Shown one piece after another: positions 17,011 through 25,824 of a stretch of 64,000 bases of DNA. The DNA comes from Candidatus Babeliales bacterium (GTDB taxonomy: Bacteria; Babelota; Babeliae; Babelales; RVW-14). Each line of letters opens with the position of its first letter. Position 1 is the first letter of the stretch. The notes beneath the pieces were generated by a model. It searched no databases. It had not been told where the DNA came from and saw only the letters and a list, made by a program, of their open reading frames with translations. The translations under genes were made by a program, and so were the position numbers. The stretch covers positions 1 through 64,000 of the forward strand of contig JAIEPG010000001.1 in the NCBI GenBank assembly GCA_019749895.1, read 5' to 3'.

Positions 17011-18291
17011 TTAAACGTATTGCTCAGTTGTTTGTGGTTGAGTTGGTGGGCACATATTAAAAACTATGGGCTTAATATTCTGAGCAAAGTTATGTTGAGG
17101 GAATTGATGGAGTGTCTTTTTAAAACTTTGATAATATTCTTTATCATGAATCATTTTTTCTAGCGTGCTGGGCAGAGAGCGCAGTGATTTAATAGCTTTG
17201 CCATACCCGCGGCTTTCGACATAATCTATGTTTGCTTGTTCCCAAAAAAGAGTTGGGCTTGTTCGATCGATTAAGAGTGGCAGTTTCATGATGAGGCCTT
17301 CATTAATGCTGCCAGGCCCAGGCTTGGTAATTAAAAGATCTGAAACGGCCATGAGGTCTGAAACACGCGTAGTAAATGGAACAATGGTTACCGAAATATT
17401 TGGTGGACATTTTTTTTGTACAAATTTTTCTATTTTATTGTGCAACGATTTGTTTCTGCCGGTGCATACCAAAAGGTGGGCATCAAGATTAGTTGAGGCA
17501 ATTTTTTGTAGGTAATCAAAAGCTGCCTGGCCGCCGGCCCCGCCCATCAAGATCATGATGGTAAATTTATTGTCTGGAACGTTCCATTTTTTGCGGATTG
17601 TTGGTAAATCTTTAACTTCAAAAAAATCATCGCGCGTGGCCATACCGGTAAGTTTTATGCGATTGTCTGGAATGCCGCATTTATGTAACATGCCGCGCGT
17701 TTGTGGGATATCAAAGCCAATGGTTATTAAATAATTGGGGTGTGTGATGCGATTAAGTCCAACGCGCCAATTATGCAGGCCGCCGTCTACTGTAACAATC
17801 AGAAATGGGATATTCAGTTTTTGTGCGGCGTTACTTGCTGCTAAATTTACAAAAGGCATGGTTGAAATGAGCATATCAGGTTTTTCTTTGTTTAAATAAT
17901 CAGTAAGTGCGTGTTCCATGTTTTTCATATTTGAGCGCATAACCATAGGTACAATATTGTTGCAAATGGCGTTAAACGTTCTAATCCAGCCGTTGCTTAA
18001 AACGGCGTTATACATATCTTCGGCGTTTACCTTGCCGCGCGTAAACCTTTTTACATAATCCAATTTTCCAAAGAGTTCTTCAATTGGGGTAACAATTTTA
18101 ATGTCATAATAATCTTTGAAAAGATTGTTGAGTGTGTTGCAAGCGGCAACGTGACCATAGCCGCCTTTTGATTGTAAGATGGCAAGTTTCTTTTTGGGGG
18201 CATTTGTTGAGGTTATTTTTTGTGTGGAAAAAACGGTTGTTGTTGTTGTCATAAAACACCACAAAAGAATTACGAGGTTTTTTATTTTCAT
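17011..18291 (-). CDS. Signal-peptide-bearing GT28-like glycosyltransferase, paralogue
   Basis: A 426-residue paralogue of the protein at 14381-15769, with the same order of landmarks: signal peptide (IKNLVILLWCFMTTTTTVFS), KKLAILQSKGGYGHVAA, PDMLISTMPFVNLAASNAA, MILMGGAGGQ, and SDLLITKPGPGSINEG for nucleotide-sugar binding. Both end with an MCPP motif. Predicted to transfer a sugar to a lipid or other acceptor, with GT28 enzymes as the nearest known relatives. Whether the N-terminal segment is cleaved or anchors the enzyme in the membrane cannot be told. An ankyrin gene separates the two copies. Confidence 0.75.
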   Translation of the reverse strand: MKIKNLVILLWCFMTTTTTVFSTQKITSTNAPKKKLAILQSKGGYGHVAACNTLNNLFKDYYDIKIVTPIEELFGKLDYVKRFTRGKVNAEDMYNAVLSNGWIRTFNAICNNIVPMVMRSNMKNMEHALTDYLNKEKPDMLISTMPFVNLAASNAAQKLNIPFLIVTVDGGLHNWRVGLNRITHPNYLITIGFDIPQTRGMLHKCGIPDNRIKLTGMATRDDFFEVKDLPTIRKKWNVPDNKFTIMILMGGAGGQAAFDYLQKIASTNLDAHLLVCTGRNKSLHNKIEKFVQKKCPPNISVTIVPFTTRVSDLMAVSDLLITKPGPGSINEGLIMKLPLLIDRTSPTLFWEQANIDYVESRGYGKAIKSLRSLPSTLEKMIHDKEYYQSFKKTLHQFPQHNFAQNIKPIVFNMCPPTQPQTTEQYV

Positions 18292-18321
18292 AACTCTTCC
18301 ACCCTCTTTTTTGCTGATCGT

Positions 18322-19008
18322 TTATGCCTTTAAATCTTCATTGTCTGTTAACGATTTTACTATAATGGGTAATAAAATAACAAGGCCTAGAATAATCAGT
18401 GCAATGATGATGCGTGGAGAAAGAAAATTTTCTGAGGGCTGCAGCGTAGTAAGTTGCTCACCAATAAATGTGTAAGCAAGCGAAGTTGGAATAATGCCTA
18501 GACTTGTTGTCCACAAAAAAGTAGTTGATGAAAGCTTGGTGAGGCCGGCAAAAATATTTACCAGGAAGAAGGGAATAAATGGCATGAGGCGGAGCGAGAT
18601 TAAGTACCATGGTCCATGCTGTTTAAAGTGGCTGTTAAAATCAGCAAGGCGAGTGGCATATTTTTTTTGAAAATCGTTGCCTGCCAAGTGCCGCGTGAGC
18701 AAGAAAGCGCCAAAGGCTCCGGTAGTTGCACCAATATTAATAAAAATTGTTCCGCTGATTATGCCAAACAAAAAACCACCAAATATACTGAGTGGCAGGG
18801 CGCCGGGTAGTGAAAAACTTGCAAACAGTGCGTAAAGTACCATGTATCCAATTGATGCGGGTAAATAGTTGTAGTCGACAAATTTTTTGATCTCGTGAGC
18901 ATTTACCTGAAAGTTTTCAAGGGTTAGGTAGTGTGCCAGGGGGCCCCAGCGCATAATAATAACCACGCTGGTTAATGATAAGAGAGCTATGATACATTTT
19001 TTATTCAT
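18322..19008 (-). CDS. TVP38/TMEM64 (DedA-like, VTT domain) membrane protein
   Basis: A 228-residue multi-pass inner-membrane protein of the SNARE-associated/VTT family, relatives of which are implicated in lipid transport and membrane homeostasis. Diagnostic features are the FSLPGALPLSIFGGFLFG stretch, the glycine-rich GATTGAFGAFLLTRHLAG and the conserved RLMPFIPFFLVNIFAGLT. There are five to six membrane segments. It lies 30 bases upstream of the glycosyltransferase gene on the same strand, so a joint role in envelope lipids is possible but inferred. Confidence 0.85.
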   Translation of the reverse strand: MNKKCIIALLSLTSVVIIMRWGPLAHYLTLENFQVNAHEIKKFVDYNYLPASIGYMVLYALFASFSLPGALPLSIFGGFLFGIISGTIFINIGATTGAFGAFLLTRHLAGNDFQKKYATRLADFNSHFKQHGPWYLISLRLMPFIPFFLVNIFAGLTKLSSTTFLWTTSLGIIPTSLAYTFIGEQLTTLQPSENFLSPRIIIALIILGLVILLPIIVKSLTDNEDLKA

Positions 19009-19168
19009 AGGAAGATCCTTTCGTTATTTTTTTAACAATAAAATGGGTAGATGTTATGTGTACAGATATTCAAAAAATTAGTCGTTTTTTTGATCTCTTT
19101 GGTAATTTTTGGTTTAATAACGCTTACAAACGCATATAACCTATTTTTAAATCAAGGGCGCGGGGTAC

Positions 19169-20200
19169 ATGATGGATTTTTCTTTTGCTTTTATGAGTGA
19201 ACTGTTTTTTATTTTTTTCATGACGGCAGTATCTTTTTTTGGGGTACATTTGTTGTTAAAATTTTTGTCGGCGTCAAGTCAAGAGTGGCGTGATTTGCTT
19301 GCTCAGGCGGTTCGCTGGCCGCTTATTTGTTTTATTTTAGTTCAGGCAGCGTTTAATTTTTTTGGACTTATGGCTATCGATCAGCTTTTTATTACGCGAT
19401 TGGTACAAGTGCGTGTGGTATTTTTAGTTGGTATTCTTGCTTGGTTTTTGTTGCGTGCCAAGTTTATGTTTGAAAAATTAGTTGAGCGTTATTTTACTGC
19501 TCAATGTTCTGACAAAATTTTTATTACTGCCGCCGATAAGCTTATAACGCTTGGTATTGTGGTTTTTGCATTGTTTATGATTTTAGATGCTTTCGGTATT
19601 TCGCTTACCGCTCTTTTTGCTTTTGGTGGCATTAGTGGTATTGCGGTGAGCTTGGCAGCAAAAGATGTGGTAGCCAATTTCTTTGGTGGGCTGATGATTT
19701 ATATCAATCGGCCGTTTGTAATTGGTGATTGGATCCGCTCGTCAAACAAAGAGTTTGAGGGAGTGGTGGAAGATATTGGTTGGTACATGACCAGCATCAA
19801 AACGCCGGGTAGTCGCCCACTTTATGTTCCCAATGCGCTGATAACTAACGCTATTTTAGAAAACTGTGGCAAAAGTTATAATCGGAGCTTGCGGGCAACC
19901 ATAGGCATTTGCTATCAAGATATTGCTTTTATTGAGCGTATTGTTGGGACGATCGATCTTTTTTTGCGTGGTCATAGCGATATTGATCAGGCCCAAAAGA
20001 TTAACGTTTCATTGGTCAATTTGGCTGATTATGCCTTGGAAGTCGAGTTTTCTGCTTTTATTAAAACTACCGATTCGACTAAATTTTATCGTATTAAGCA
20101 AGACGTTCTTTTAAATATTGCCCAAATTGTTAAAACCCACGGTGCCAGTATTGCCTTTCCGGCTATGTTGATTCAGAGTAAGCAAGGCCAGTCATTATAG
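19169..20200 (+). CDS. mscS: MscS-family mechanosensitive channel
   Basis: A 343-residue small-conductance mechanosensitive channel that releases osmolytes on hypo-osmotic shock. It has four or five N-terminal membrane helices, the pore-lining TM3 with Gly/Ala pattern (FGGISGIAVSLAAKDVVANF), then the beta domain (NRPFVIGDWI) and the C-terminal alpha/beta vestibule. Two ATGs stand in tandem (19169, 19172) with only a weak GCGCGGGG stretch before them. It is transcribed divergently from the VTT protein gene. Confidence 0.88.
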   Translation: MMDFSFAFMSELFFIFFMTAVSFFGVHLLLKFLSASSQEWRDLLAQAVRWPLICFILVQAAFNFFGLMAIDQLFITRLVQVRVVFLVGILAWFLLRAKFMFEKLVERYFTAQCSDKIFITAADKLITLGIVVFALFMILDAFGISLTALFAFGGISGIAVSLAAKDVVANFFGGLMIYINRPFVIGDWIRSSNKEFEGVVEDIGWYMTSIKTPGSRPLYVPNALITNAILENCGKSYNRSLRATIGICYQDIAFIERIVGTIDLFLRGHSDIDQAQKINVSLVNLADYALEVEFSAFIKTTDSTKFYRIKQDVLLNIAQIVKTHGASIAFPAMLIQSKQGQSL

Positions 20201-20225
20201 TTTTGGCTCTTTAAATTAATTTTTA

Positions 20226-20255
20226 TTGATTTTTCTATTTGAAAATTTTTATACT
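20226..20255 (+). promoter_or_regulatory. Promoter of the exported thioredoxin gene
   Basis: TTGATT (20226-20231), an 18-base spacer and TATACT (20250-20255), about 65 bases before the start codon at 20321. Confidence 0.55.
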
Positions 20256-20320
20256 AATAATAGCTTGAAATTGGTATTTGTATAAATATTAAAAGTTTCT
20301 TAATAGAGTTAAGGAGTGGT

Positions 20321-20725
20321 ATGAAGTTTTTTAGATGGTCGTATATGGCAGTTGCAGGCTTGGCAATGATGTCGGTTTGGTATATGACAGCACGTGCTGA
20401 AGTGCGGGACGTTAACCAAGTAGATGTGTTTAGCAGTCTTTTAAAAAATAATGAGTATGTTCTGGCCAAGTTTCATGCGGCGTGGTGTGGGCCTTGTAGG
20501 TCTATGAAATCGCTGGACGACAAAATTGCCCAAAAATTTGGTTCGAAGTTGGCCTTTGTTCAAGTTGATGTTGACCAATCACACGAGTTGCAAGAAAAAT
20601 ATGGTATTCAGGGCACCCCTACTTATCTTATGTTTTTTCGCGGCAGTGAAGAAAAGCGTTTTGTTGGTGCCATGAGCTACAAGGATTTTGAAAGCAAGGT
20701 TAAAGACTTTGTTGGCGGGCAATAG
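20321..20725 (+). CDS. Exported thioredoxin
   Basis: A 134-residue thioredoxin-fold protein with an N-terminal signal peptide or anchor (WSYMAVAGLAMMSVWYMTARA). The active site is FHAAWCGPCRSMK near residue 50, and the cis-Pro loop is GIQGTPTYLMF. The body is the length of classical thioredoxin. The predicted location is the periplasm or beyond, where it would reduce or isomerise disulfides; the many Cys-bearing exported proteins encoded nearby are possible clients, which is inference. Ribosome site AAGGAG. The last 26 bases overlap the convergent kinase gene. Confidence 0.85.
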   Translation: MKFFRWSYMAVAGLAMMSVWYMTARAEVRDVNQVDVFSSLLKNNEYVLAKFHAAWCGPCRSMKSLDDKIAQKFGSKLAFVQVDVDQSHELQEKYGIQGTPTYLMFFRGSEEKRFVGAMSYKDFESKVKDFVGGQ

Positions 20726-21392
20726 CCTGGCGTGATGGTGCAAAAAATTTTCTCAGTTGTTCAAGGTGTTCTGCAAAAATGTCGTCATCGTTAGCAAAGT
20801 CTTGTGTGCAATCTAAAACCAAAACGGACACTTTTTTTAGGCTACTGGTCAGCCCTTCTTTATTAATCAAAAATTTTTCGTGTTGATCGTGAATTTGCTT
20901 AACGTACTCAAAGCTTATTCCCTTTTCACTTTCGCGGCCACGCTTGCCAATACGTTCAAAGCAGACTTCTGGCGTAGTGCGTAAGTAAATAAAGCCTTTT
21001 GGCGGTAAACATTTTTTGTTGAATGAGTGATCTATCCATTGTGAATAAATTGACCATTCAAGGTCTGAGAGAAAGCCATTGATTTTGCTATTAATGCCAA
21101 AGCAGTAGTGACCGGAATAGATTGAGCGTTCCATAATTCTGAGTGGGTTTTGGTGCTCTTGCTCGCGCATATGGTCGCGAATACGTGCCATCATGGTCAT
21201 GGTTTCAATAGTGTAGGCCCAGCGGTGGGGGTTGGTATAAAACCGTTCAAGTAGTGATTGGCCAGACAAATGTTTGTCCCAGGTATCCAGTGGTTCTTGC
21301 ACAACGGTGATGTCAGGACAATGTTGTGCAAACTTAGTTAAAAAGGTTGACTTGCCTACGCCAATATTGCCTTCTAACAAATACATAATCAT
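20700..21392 (-). CDS. Deoxynucleoside kinase (dNK/dCK-dGK family)
   Basis: A 230-residue salvage kinase that phosphorylates deoxynucleosides with ATP. It has the P-loop EGNIGVGKSTF at the N-terminus, VVQEPLDTW (substrate-binding Glu), the ERS motif in IMERSIYS, and the LID arginines in KRGRESEKG. The layout is that of the animal/poxvirus/bacterial dNK family, not of thymidine kinase type II. The specific base cannot be read. It suits an organism that imports nucleosides from a host. Two in-frame ATGs (21392 and 21386) are possible starts. Confidence 0.85.
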   Translation of the reverse strand: MIMYLLEGNIGVGKSTFLTKFAQHCPDITVVQEPLDTWDKHLSGQSLLERFYTNPHRWAYTIETMTMMARIRDHMREQEHQNPLRIMERSIYSGHYCFGINSKINGFLSDLEWSIYSQWIDHSFNKKCLPPKGFIYLRTTPEVCFERIGKRGRESEKGISFEYVKQIHDQHEKFLINKEGLTSSLKKVSVLVLDCTQDFANDDDIFAEHLEQLRKFFAPSRQAIARQQSL

Positions 21393-21488
21393 CGCCCTCG
21401 TTTGTAGAAAACTGTTTATTTAATCTTGGTCCCCAGTATAAACTGGAACGGGGAGTCTGTGAACCGTTATTGAATATCACAAAAAGGC

Positions 21489-22172
21489 ATGGCTATGTAC
21501 ACTATTATTTTAAAAAAAATTGGTAATTATGTGTTAGTTGCGGTGCTGGTTGTGCCAGTGTCTCTTTTTGCTGCTGCTAGTCAAGATAAGCATTCACCGC
21601 GAGGTCCTTTGCGACAGCGTTCTGATCCAAATTTTTCTCCACGTGGTCAGGATGATTCGAAGTTCTTGCATTCTACTTCAACCCCGGTACTGAATGTTTT
21701 TTCTTCGATCAAGCAAGTAATACGAGTGGGAGAATTGTACAGCGTTATTAAATCAGGCACGAAGCATGATGGAGCTGTTTTAGATATAGATCGTACGGTC
21801 CAAGATCTTGTTCCAGGGTTTTCTACGCTTGAAGATCTATGCAAACATCATCTGGAAGTATTTAGAGAGCATGATTGTCTTCGTGAGTATCTTATTAGTT
21901 GTTTAAAACCTGAGTATAAGACTGATGAAGTACTGGGCCGTATTTTTGATACCATTGAAAAAGTTCCAAGGAGGGGCAGTTTAAAGCTTGAAGAATATAT
22001 TCAAGATCGGTACAAAGGATCTTTTTTCCATGGTGTATACCGAAAGGATGGACCGCAGGTTTGCTGTTGTGTTCACGAATCCTGGCTTAAGCAACCAAAT
22101 TGGAGAGTGGTTTTTGGGTCATCAAAGCCCTCAAAAAAAAGAACGAGTGTGCAAGATTTATGGGCTGAATAG
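21489..22172 (+). CDS. Exported protein of unknown family, tandem copy 1
   Basis: A 227-residue protein with a signal peptide (YVLVAVLVVPVSLFAAA). Not recognised. The mature N-terminus has a basic Ser/Pro-rich LRQRSDPNFSPR stretch and a short LHSTSTPVLNVF motif. The C-terminal half has LEEYIQDRYKGSFFHGVY and a Cys cluster (QVCCCVHESWL). These landmarks recur in the same order in the next gene, so the two are duplicates. ATG 21489 or 21495 may be the start. Confidence 0.55.
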   Translation: MAMYTIILKKIGNYVLVAVLVVPVSLFAAASQDKHSPRGPLRQRSDPNFSPRGQDDSKFLHSTSTPVLNVFSSIKQVIRVGELYSVIKSGTKHDGAVLDIDRTVQDLVPGFSTLEDLCKHHLEVFREHDCLREYLISCLKPEYKTDEVLGRIFDTIEKVPRRGSLKLEEYIQDRYKGSFFHGVYRKDGPQVCCCVHESWLKQPNWRVVFGSSKPSKKRTSVQDLWAE

Positions 22173-22223
22173 AGATGAGAAGCTTGTGATGGGTTGCTGA
22201 CTATCACAAAAAAAGGGGTGCGC

Positions 22224-22856
22224 ATGTTCAATAATAGTGTAAAAAAAACAATGTATTGTGTGTTGGTGGGGTTATTGATTTTACCAATGTCTCTTGTGTA
22301 TGCGACACAAAAGTTGCCACTGAGCAAACGTGTAGTTTTGCGGCAACGTTCTGAGTTAAATTTGTCGCCACGAACCTTAAAAGATCGAGGCTTGGTGCAT
22401 TCTTCTTCAACGCCAGCCTTGAATGTTTTTACGTCGTTTGCAAAACAGTTAGAAATGGGAGTGCCATTTATGATTGTTAAGGGACTACACCAGGGCGTTG
22501 TATTCCAAATAAAGGGTTCTTGCCAAAGCATGTTTGGGTTTGAAACGTTTGCAGAATTGTGTAAAAGCAACCCAGAGGCTTTACGTATTCCTTATATGTA
22601 CCAATACCTGGGGGCTTGTTTAAAACCAGAATTCCAGACCAATGAGGGCCATAATTGTGTTCTTGATGCTATTTGGGGAGGCCCTTGCGGGGTTGGTTTG
22701 AACCTTGAAGAATGCATTCAAGATCGGTACAAAGGCCCTTTTTACTATGGATTTTTTGAGGGAATGGGCGGGGAAGAGGTGCTTTATTGTGTGCATCCAA
22801 CGTGGATTAAGGCCATGAGTATAAAAAGAGGGAGATTTAAGAGTAGTGTTTGCTGA
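22224..22856 (+). CDS. Exported protein of unknown family, tandem copy 2
   Basis: A 210-residue paralogue of the preceding gene, 51 bases downstream. Shared landmarks: a signal peptide (VLVGLLILPMSLVYA), LRQRSELNLSPR, VHSSSTPALNVF, LKPEFQTNE, LEECIQDRYKGPFYYGFF and YCVHPTWIK. The start ATG 22224 is chosen over an upstream TTG because AAGGGG lies before it. The conserved C-terminal YIQDRYKG/CVHxxW block suggests a folded domain of unknown use; the low-complexity N-terminus may be exposed. Confidence 0.55.
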   Translation: MFNNSVKKTMYCVLVGLLILPMSLVYATQKLPLSKRVVLRQRSELNLSPRTLKDRGLVHSSSTPALNVFTSFAKQLEMGVPFMIVKGLHQGVVFQIKGSCQSMFGFETFAELCKSNPEALRIPYMYQYLGACLKPEFQTNEGHNCVLDAIWGGPCGVGLNLEECIQDRYKGPFYYGFFEGMGGEEVLYCVHPTWIKAMSIKRGRFKSSVC

Positions 22857-22941
22857 TTGTCCTTCTTTAAGGTAAACTCTAGAAAGGTAGGATATATCAA
22901 GAAATCCTCAATTTCAGCTCCCTTTTTTTACTGGATTATTT

Positions 22942-23688
22942 GTGGCCAAATTTACTAAAGAAAAATCAAAGAACATCAAATCAGTTGTTTACGGTGCCAA
23001 CGCGATTGTTGAAATGCTTAAGGCAAAACGCCGCAAGCTGCACACAATTTATACGCGCAAGCCATTGCCAAAAGCGTGGGAACGCATAAAGCCGTATTTG
23101 CCAAAGGCTATGCCAACTATTCAATATGTTGAAAAAAATGCATTAGATGGTATTGCAGAGTCTACCGACCATATGGGGATTGTCGCGTTGGTATCGCCGT
23201 ATCAATTTGTTTCCAAAATGTTTGATCCAAAAAAGAAGCCGTTCATTATGTTGCTTGATAGTGTTCAAGACGTGGGTAATTTGGGTGCCATTTTGCGCTC
23301 AGCTTACTGCTCGGGTGTTGATGGCGTAATTTTATGCAAATCAAACTCAGCGCCTATGACTCCCGCGGTGTTTAAAGCGTCGGCAGGTTATGCAGAACAT
23401 TTGGATATTTATTTGGCTGCATCAGTTAAAAGTGCGGTCCAAGAAATTGCCGAAGCTGGGTACCATTTGTACATGGCGGTTATTGACGGTAAAGATGCCA
23501 CTAAAGTTGATTTCAAAAAACCGGCCTGCTTAGTTATTGGCAACGAAGCTTCAGGTATCGACAAAGAAGTACGCAAAAAAGGCGAGCTTATTACTATTCC
23601 GCAACGTGCTAAAGATATTTCATATAACGCTTCGGTTGCAGCAGGTATTTTAATTTTTACCATCGCAATGCGCACTAAAGACGCGTAG
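22942..23688 (+). CDS. rlmB: TrmH/RlmB-family rRNA 2'-O-methyltransferase (SPOUT)
   Basis: A 248-residue SPOUT-class methyltransferase, most like RlmB, which methylates 23S rRNA G2251. Present are the N-terminal substrate-binding domain (VYGANAIVEML), motif 1 LDSVQDVGNLGAILRSA, motif 2 VIGNEASGID and motif 3 ISYNASVAAGILIF; the usual LNVS start of motif 3 reads SYNAS here. The start is GTG at 22942. A strong terminator follows. TrmH-type tRNA activity cannot be excluded from sequence alone. Confidence 0.85.
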   Translation: MAKFTKEKSKNIKSVVYGANAIVEMLKAKRRKLHTIYTRKPLPKAWERIKPYLPKAMPTIQYVEKNALDGIAESTDHMGIVALVSPYQFVSKMFDPKKKPFIMLLDSVQDVGNLGAILRSAYCSGVDGVILCKSNSAPMTPAVFKASAGYAEHLDIYLAASVKSAVQEIAEAGYHLYMAVIDGKDATKVDFKKPACLVIGNEASGIDKEVRKKGELITIPQRAKDISYNASVAAGILIFTIAMRTKDA

Positions 23689-23710
23689 ACAAAAATATTG
23701 AAGTAAAAAG

Positions 23711-23737
23711 GGCTCTACAAAAGTAGAGCCTTTTTTT
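23711..23737 (+). terminator. Intrinsic terminator after rlmB
   Basis: GGCTCTAC (23711-23718), loop AAAA, GTAGAGCC (23723-23730), followed by seven T. Confidence 0.93.
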
Positions 23738-23846
23738 ATGTCTTAAGTTTATGCTTTACAAATTGTGTGCTTAGCATTTACAATAGGCACCATTCAAATG
23801 TATGCAAAAGGCCTGGAGTAGTAACCTATTTGTTGGGAGAGTAGTT

Positions 23847-24785
23847 ATGAAGATTAATGGAGCGATTTTAGGGGTAATCTTCTGTGTTTTGGGTGGGCAG
23901 GTGCATCCGGCTTTTGGACCACTGAAACGAGTATTTCCCGGTCTTATTCGCCGTTCTTTAGCTGCACAGCAATCTGGTGGGCACAAGGCAGTTGAAGAGC
24001 ATTATAAAAAAGGGCAGCGTGTTGTTACACGAGTACAGCGTCCTGAGTTCCAGCCGTTTCCGCCAGATTACCGAACAGCTCGGCAGCAATCACGATGGGG
24101 GTTTTCTAGCCAGCAGTCATCGGTTCGGCAAGAGCTTTTTCGTCAGCAGCGTCGACATTTTTTCCTACTTCCTGATCTTCCTTCCGGAGAAGAGTGGACT
24201 GACAGTGATATTTTTTTATTATGCGTAGATTTTTTGCTGGAGACAAGTGTTGAGTCGCCAGAAAGGGGAGAGCGATTGCGTAAAACTCTAGAACATTTTA
24301 CTACCACGCCAGAAGTTTTGAATGCAAAAAATTATGAAGGTAAAACAGCATTGATGATGTTTGCAGAAAATGGCAAGGCTGATTTGGTGACAATTTTACT
24401 TGGTGCTGGTGCTGATTCTGAAGTGAGAGATAGCCGTGGTAACGCAGCATTGCACTATGCGAGTACTGTTGAGCTTGTTTATGCCTTGACCAGCAAAGGC
24501 GCTGATATAAACGTACAAAACAATGAAGGTAAAACACCTCTGCATTGTGCCGCTATTGCGGGAAATATTAGTGTAGTTGAGGCTTTACTTGGGTGGGGCG
24601 CAGACCCATTTAAACAAGATAATGAAAAAATTTGGCCTCTTAACTACGCACTTAAAGCTCAACGAGACCCTCTGAGAGAAACCGAAAAAAGTGTTTTCGA
24701 TTTTACAAAAAAGTATGAAGCTATTGGCATAGCGTTAAAAAAACGTATGACCGAAATTCGAAGAAATTATTCACGTCTTTGTTAA
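23847..24785 (+). CDS. Exported ankyrin-repeat protein
   Basis: A 312-residue protein with a signal peptide (INGAILGVIFCVLGGQVHPAFG). A Gln/Arg-rich region (residues about 35-125) precedes three to four ankyrin repeats, for example YEGKTALMMFAENGKADLV, SRGNAALHYASTVELVYAL and EGKTPLHCAAIAGNISVVEA. The start ATG 23847 is preferred to 23802 because it directly follows GGGAGAG and begins a clean signal peptide. Likely a protein-binding secreted factor; partner unknown. It is the first of three consecutive ankyrin genes. Confidence 0.75.
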   Translation: MKINGAILGVIFCVLGGQVHPAFGPLKRVFPGLIRRSLAAQQSGGHKAVEEHYKKGQRVVTRVQRPEFQPFPPDYRTARQQSRWGFSSQQSSVRQELFRQQRRHFFLLPDLPSGEEWTDSDIFLLCVDFLLETSVESPERGERLRKTLEHFTTTPEVLNAKNYEGKTALMMFAENGKADLVTILLGAGADSEVRDSRGNAALHYASTVELVYALTSKGADINVQNNEGKTPLHCAAIAGNISVVEALLGWGADPFKQDNEKIWPLNYALKAQRDPLRETEKSVFDFTKKYEAIGIALKKRMTEIRRNYSRLC

Positions 24786-24799
24786 CGAAAAGGAATGTT

Positions 24800-25750
24800 G
24801 TGAAAACGACGATTATACTTCAGTGCTTAAGCATTTGTTTTTTGACAACTTCAATGCAGGGCATGCTTGGCCGTGCGGGAATGGCGACCAAGCAATTGTT
24901 GCAGCTGCCAAAGAGAGCTGTGTTATTGCAACGGCCTGAACAACACGATCTCTCGGGCAGGTTGTTGAGTAGTTCGCTTTTGTCTTGCGAGAAAAATGAT
25001 GATGAAAAAACACGGCGAGAGTGGAGTACCTTTGCGGTCAAACCAACAACGAGTGGCCACCAACTTTGCATGAGTCAGCTAGCAAAGACTGATGCGGTGG
25101 CTTGGAATAACTATCAATTTGAGGTTGTCCGTGAGCAGCGAGAAATTTTTAAAAAGCAAAGAAATGCCTGTGTAACTTACGCAGAAGAAAATGGTGTTGT
25201 GAAAACATTTTCGCAGAATTTGGGAGAATTTGTAGCGTTCTTAGAGCGGACATTTCCTGCAGATTCTTCGGTTTATAACGCTCGCAATGACTATGGTCAG
25301 ACGCTTGCCATGGTGATTGCAGGATGCCAGCTTGGCGAGTACGGTGTGCAGCTTATCAAGAGGTTATATGAGCGTGGGACAAGCTTATGTGCGGTTGATT
25401 ATTCTGGCAACACCATGGTGCACTATGCCTTATGCCCCGAGCTTGTTGTATTTTTGTATCAAGAAGGAGTTTCTCTTGATACGTCAAATAGGCAGGGATC
25501 AACACCGTTGCATATTCGCGTTGATAATGATGATACTGCTGTAGTACAAATGCTGTTGCTGTGTGGAGCCAACCCAACCAAGCCTAATGTTGCTGGAAAG
25601 TGTCCTTTGGGACTGGTGAAAAGTAATAGAGTATGGTCTATGCTTGTTCACTCGATACAGATATACGAACAAGAGCAATCTCGTATTGAACTTTCCGATG
25701 ATTTTGAGGAAAGTGGTTATGAGAGTGATGGTGACGTTGACGATGAATAA
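24800..25750 (+). CDS. Exported ankyrin-repeat protein
   Basis: A 316-residue protein starting at GTG 24800 after AAAAGGA. The N-terminus is a signal peptide (TTIILQCLSICFLTTSMQG). Ankyrin-like units occupy about residues 160-285, such as YGQTLAMVIAGCQL, GNTMVHYALCPELVVFL and GSTPLHIRVDNDDTAVVQML. The C-terminus is acidic (DDFEESGYESDGDVDDE). It starts 15 bases after the previous ankyrin gene and shares its LLQLPKRAVLLQRPE-like segment, consistent with duplication. Confidence 0.75.
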   Translation: MKTTIILQCLSICFLTTSMQGMLGRAGMATKQLLQLPKRAVLLQRPEQHDLSGRLLSSSLLSCEKNDDEKTRREWSTFAVKPTTSGHQLCMSQLAKTDAVAWNNYQFEVVREQREIFKKQRNACVTYAEENGVVKTFSQNLGEFVAFLERTFPADSSVYNARNDYGQTLAMVIAGCQLGEYGVQLIKRLYERGTSLCAVDYSGNTMVHYALCPELVVFLYQEGVSLDTSNRQGSTPLHIRVDNDDTAVVQMLLLCGANPTKPNVAGKCPLGLVKSNRVWSMLVHSIQIYEQEQSRIELSDDFEESGYESDGDVDDE

Positions 25751-25824
25751 CAAGATCGTTGATTTTTAAATCTATTTTTTTATACCCTTCTCCAGATTGA
25801 AAAAATTCACATTCGGAGGGGATT

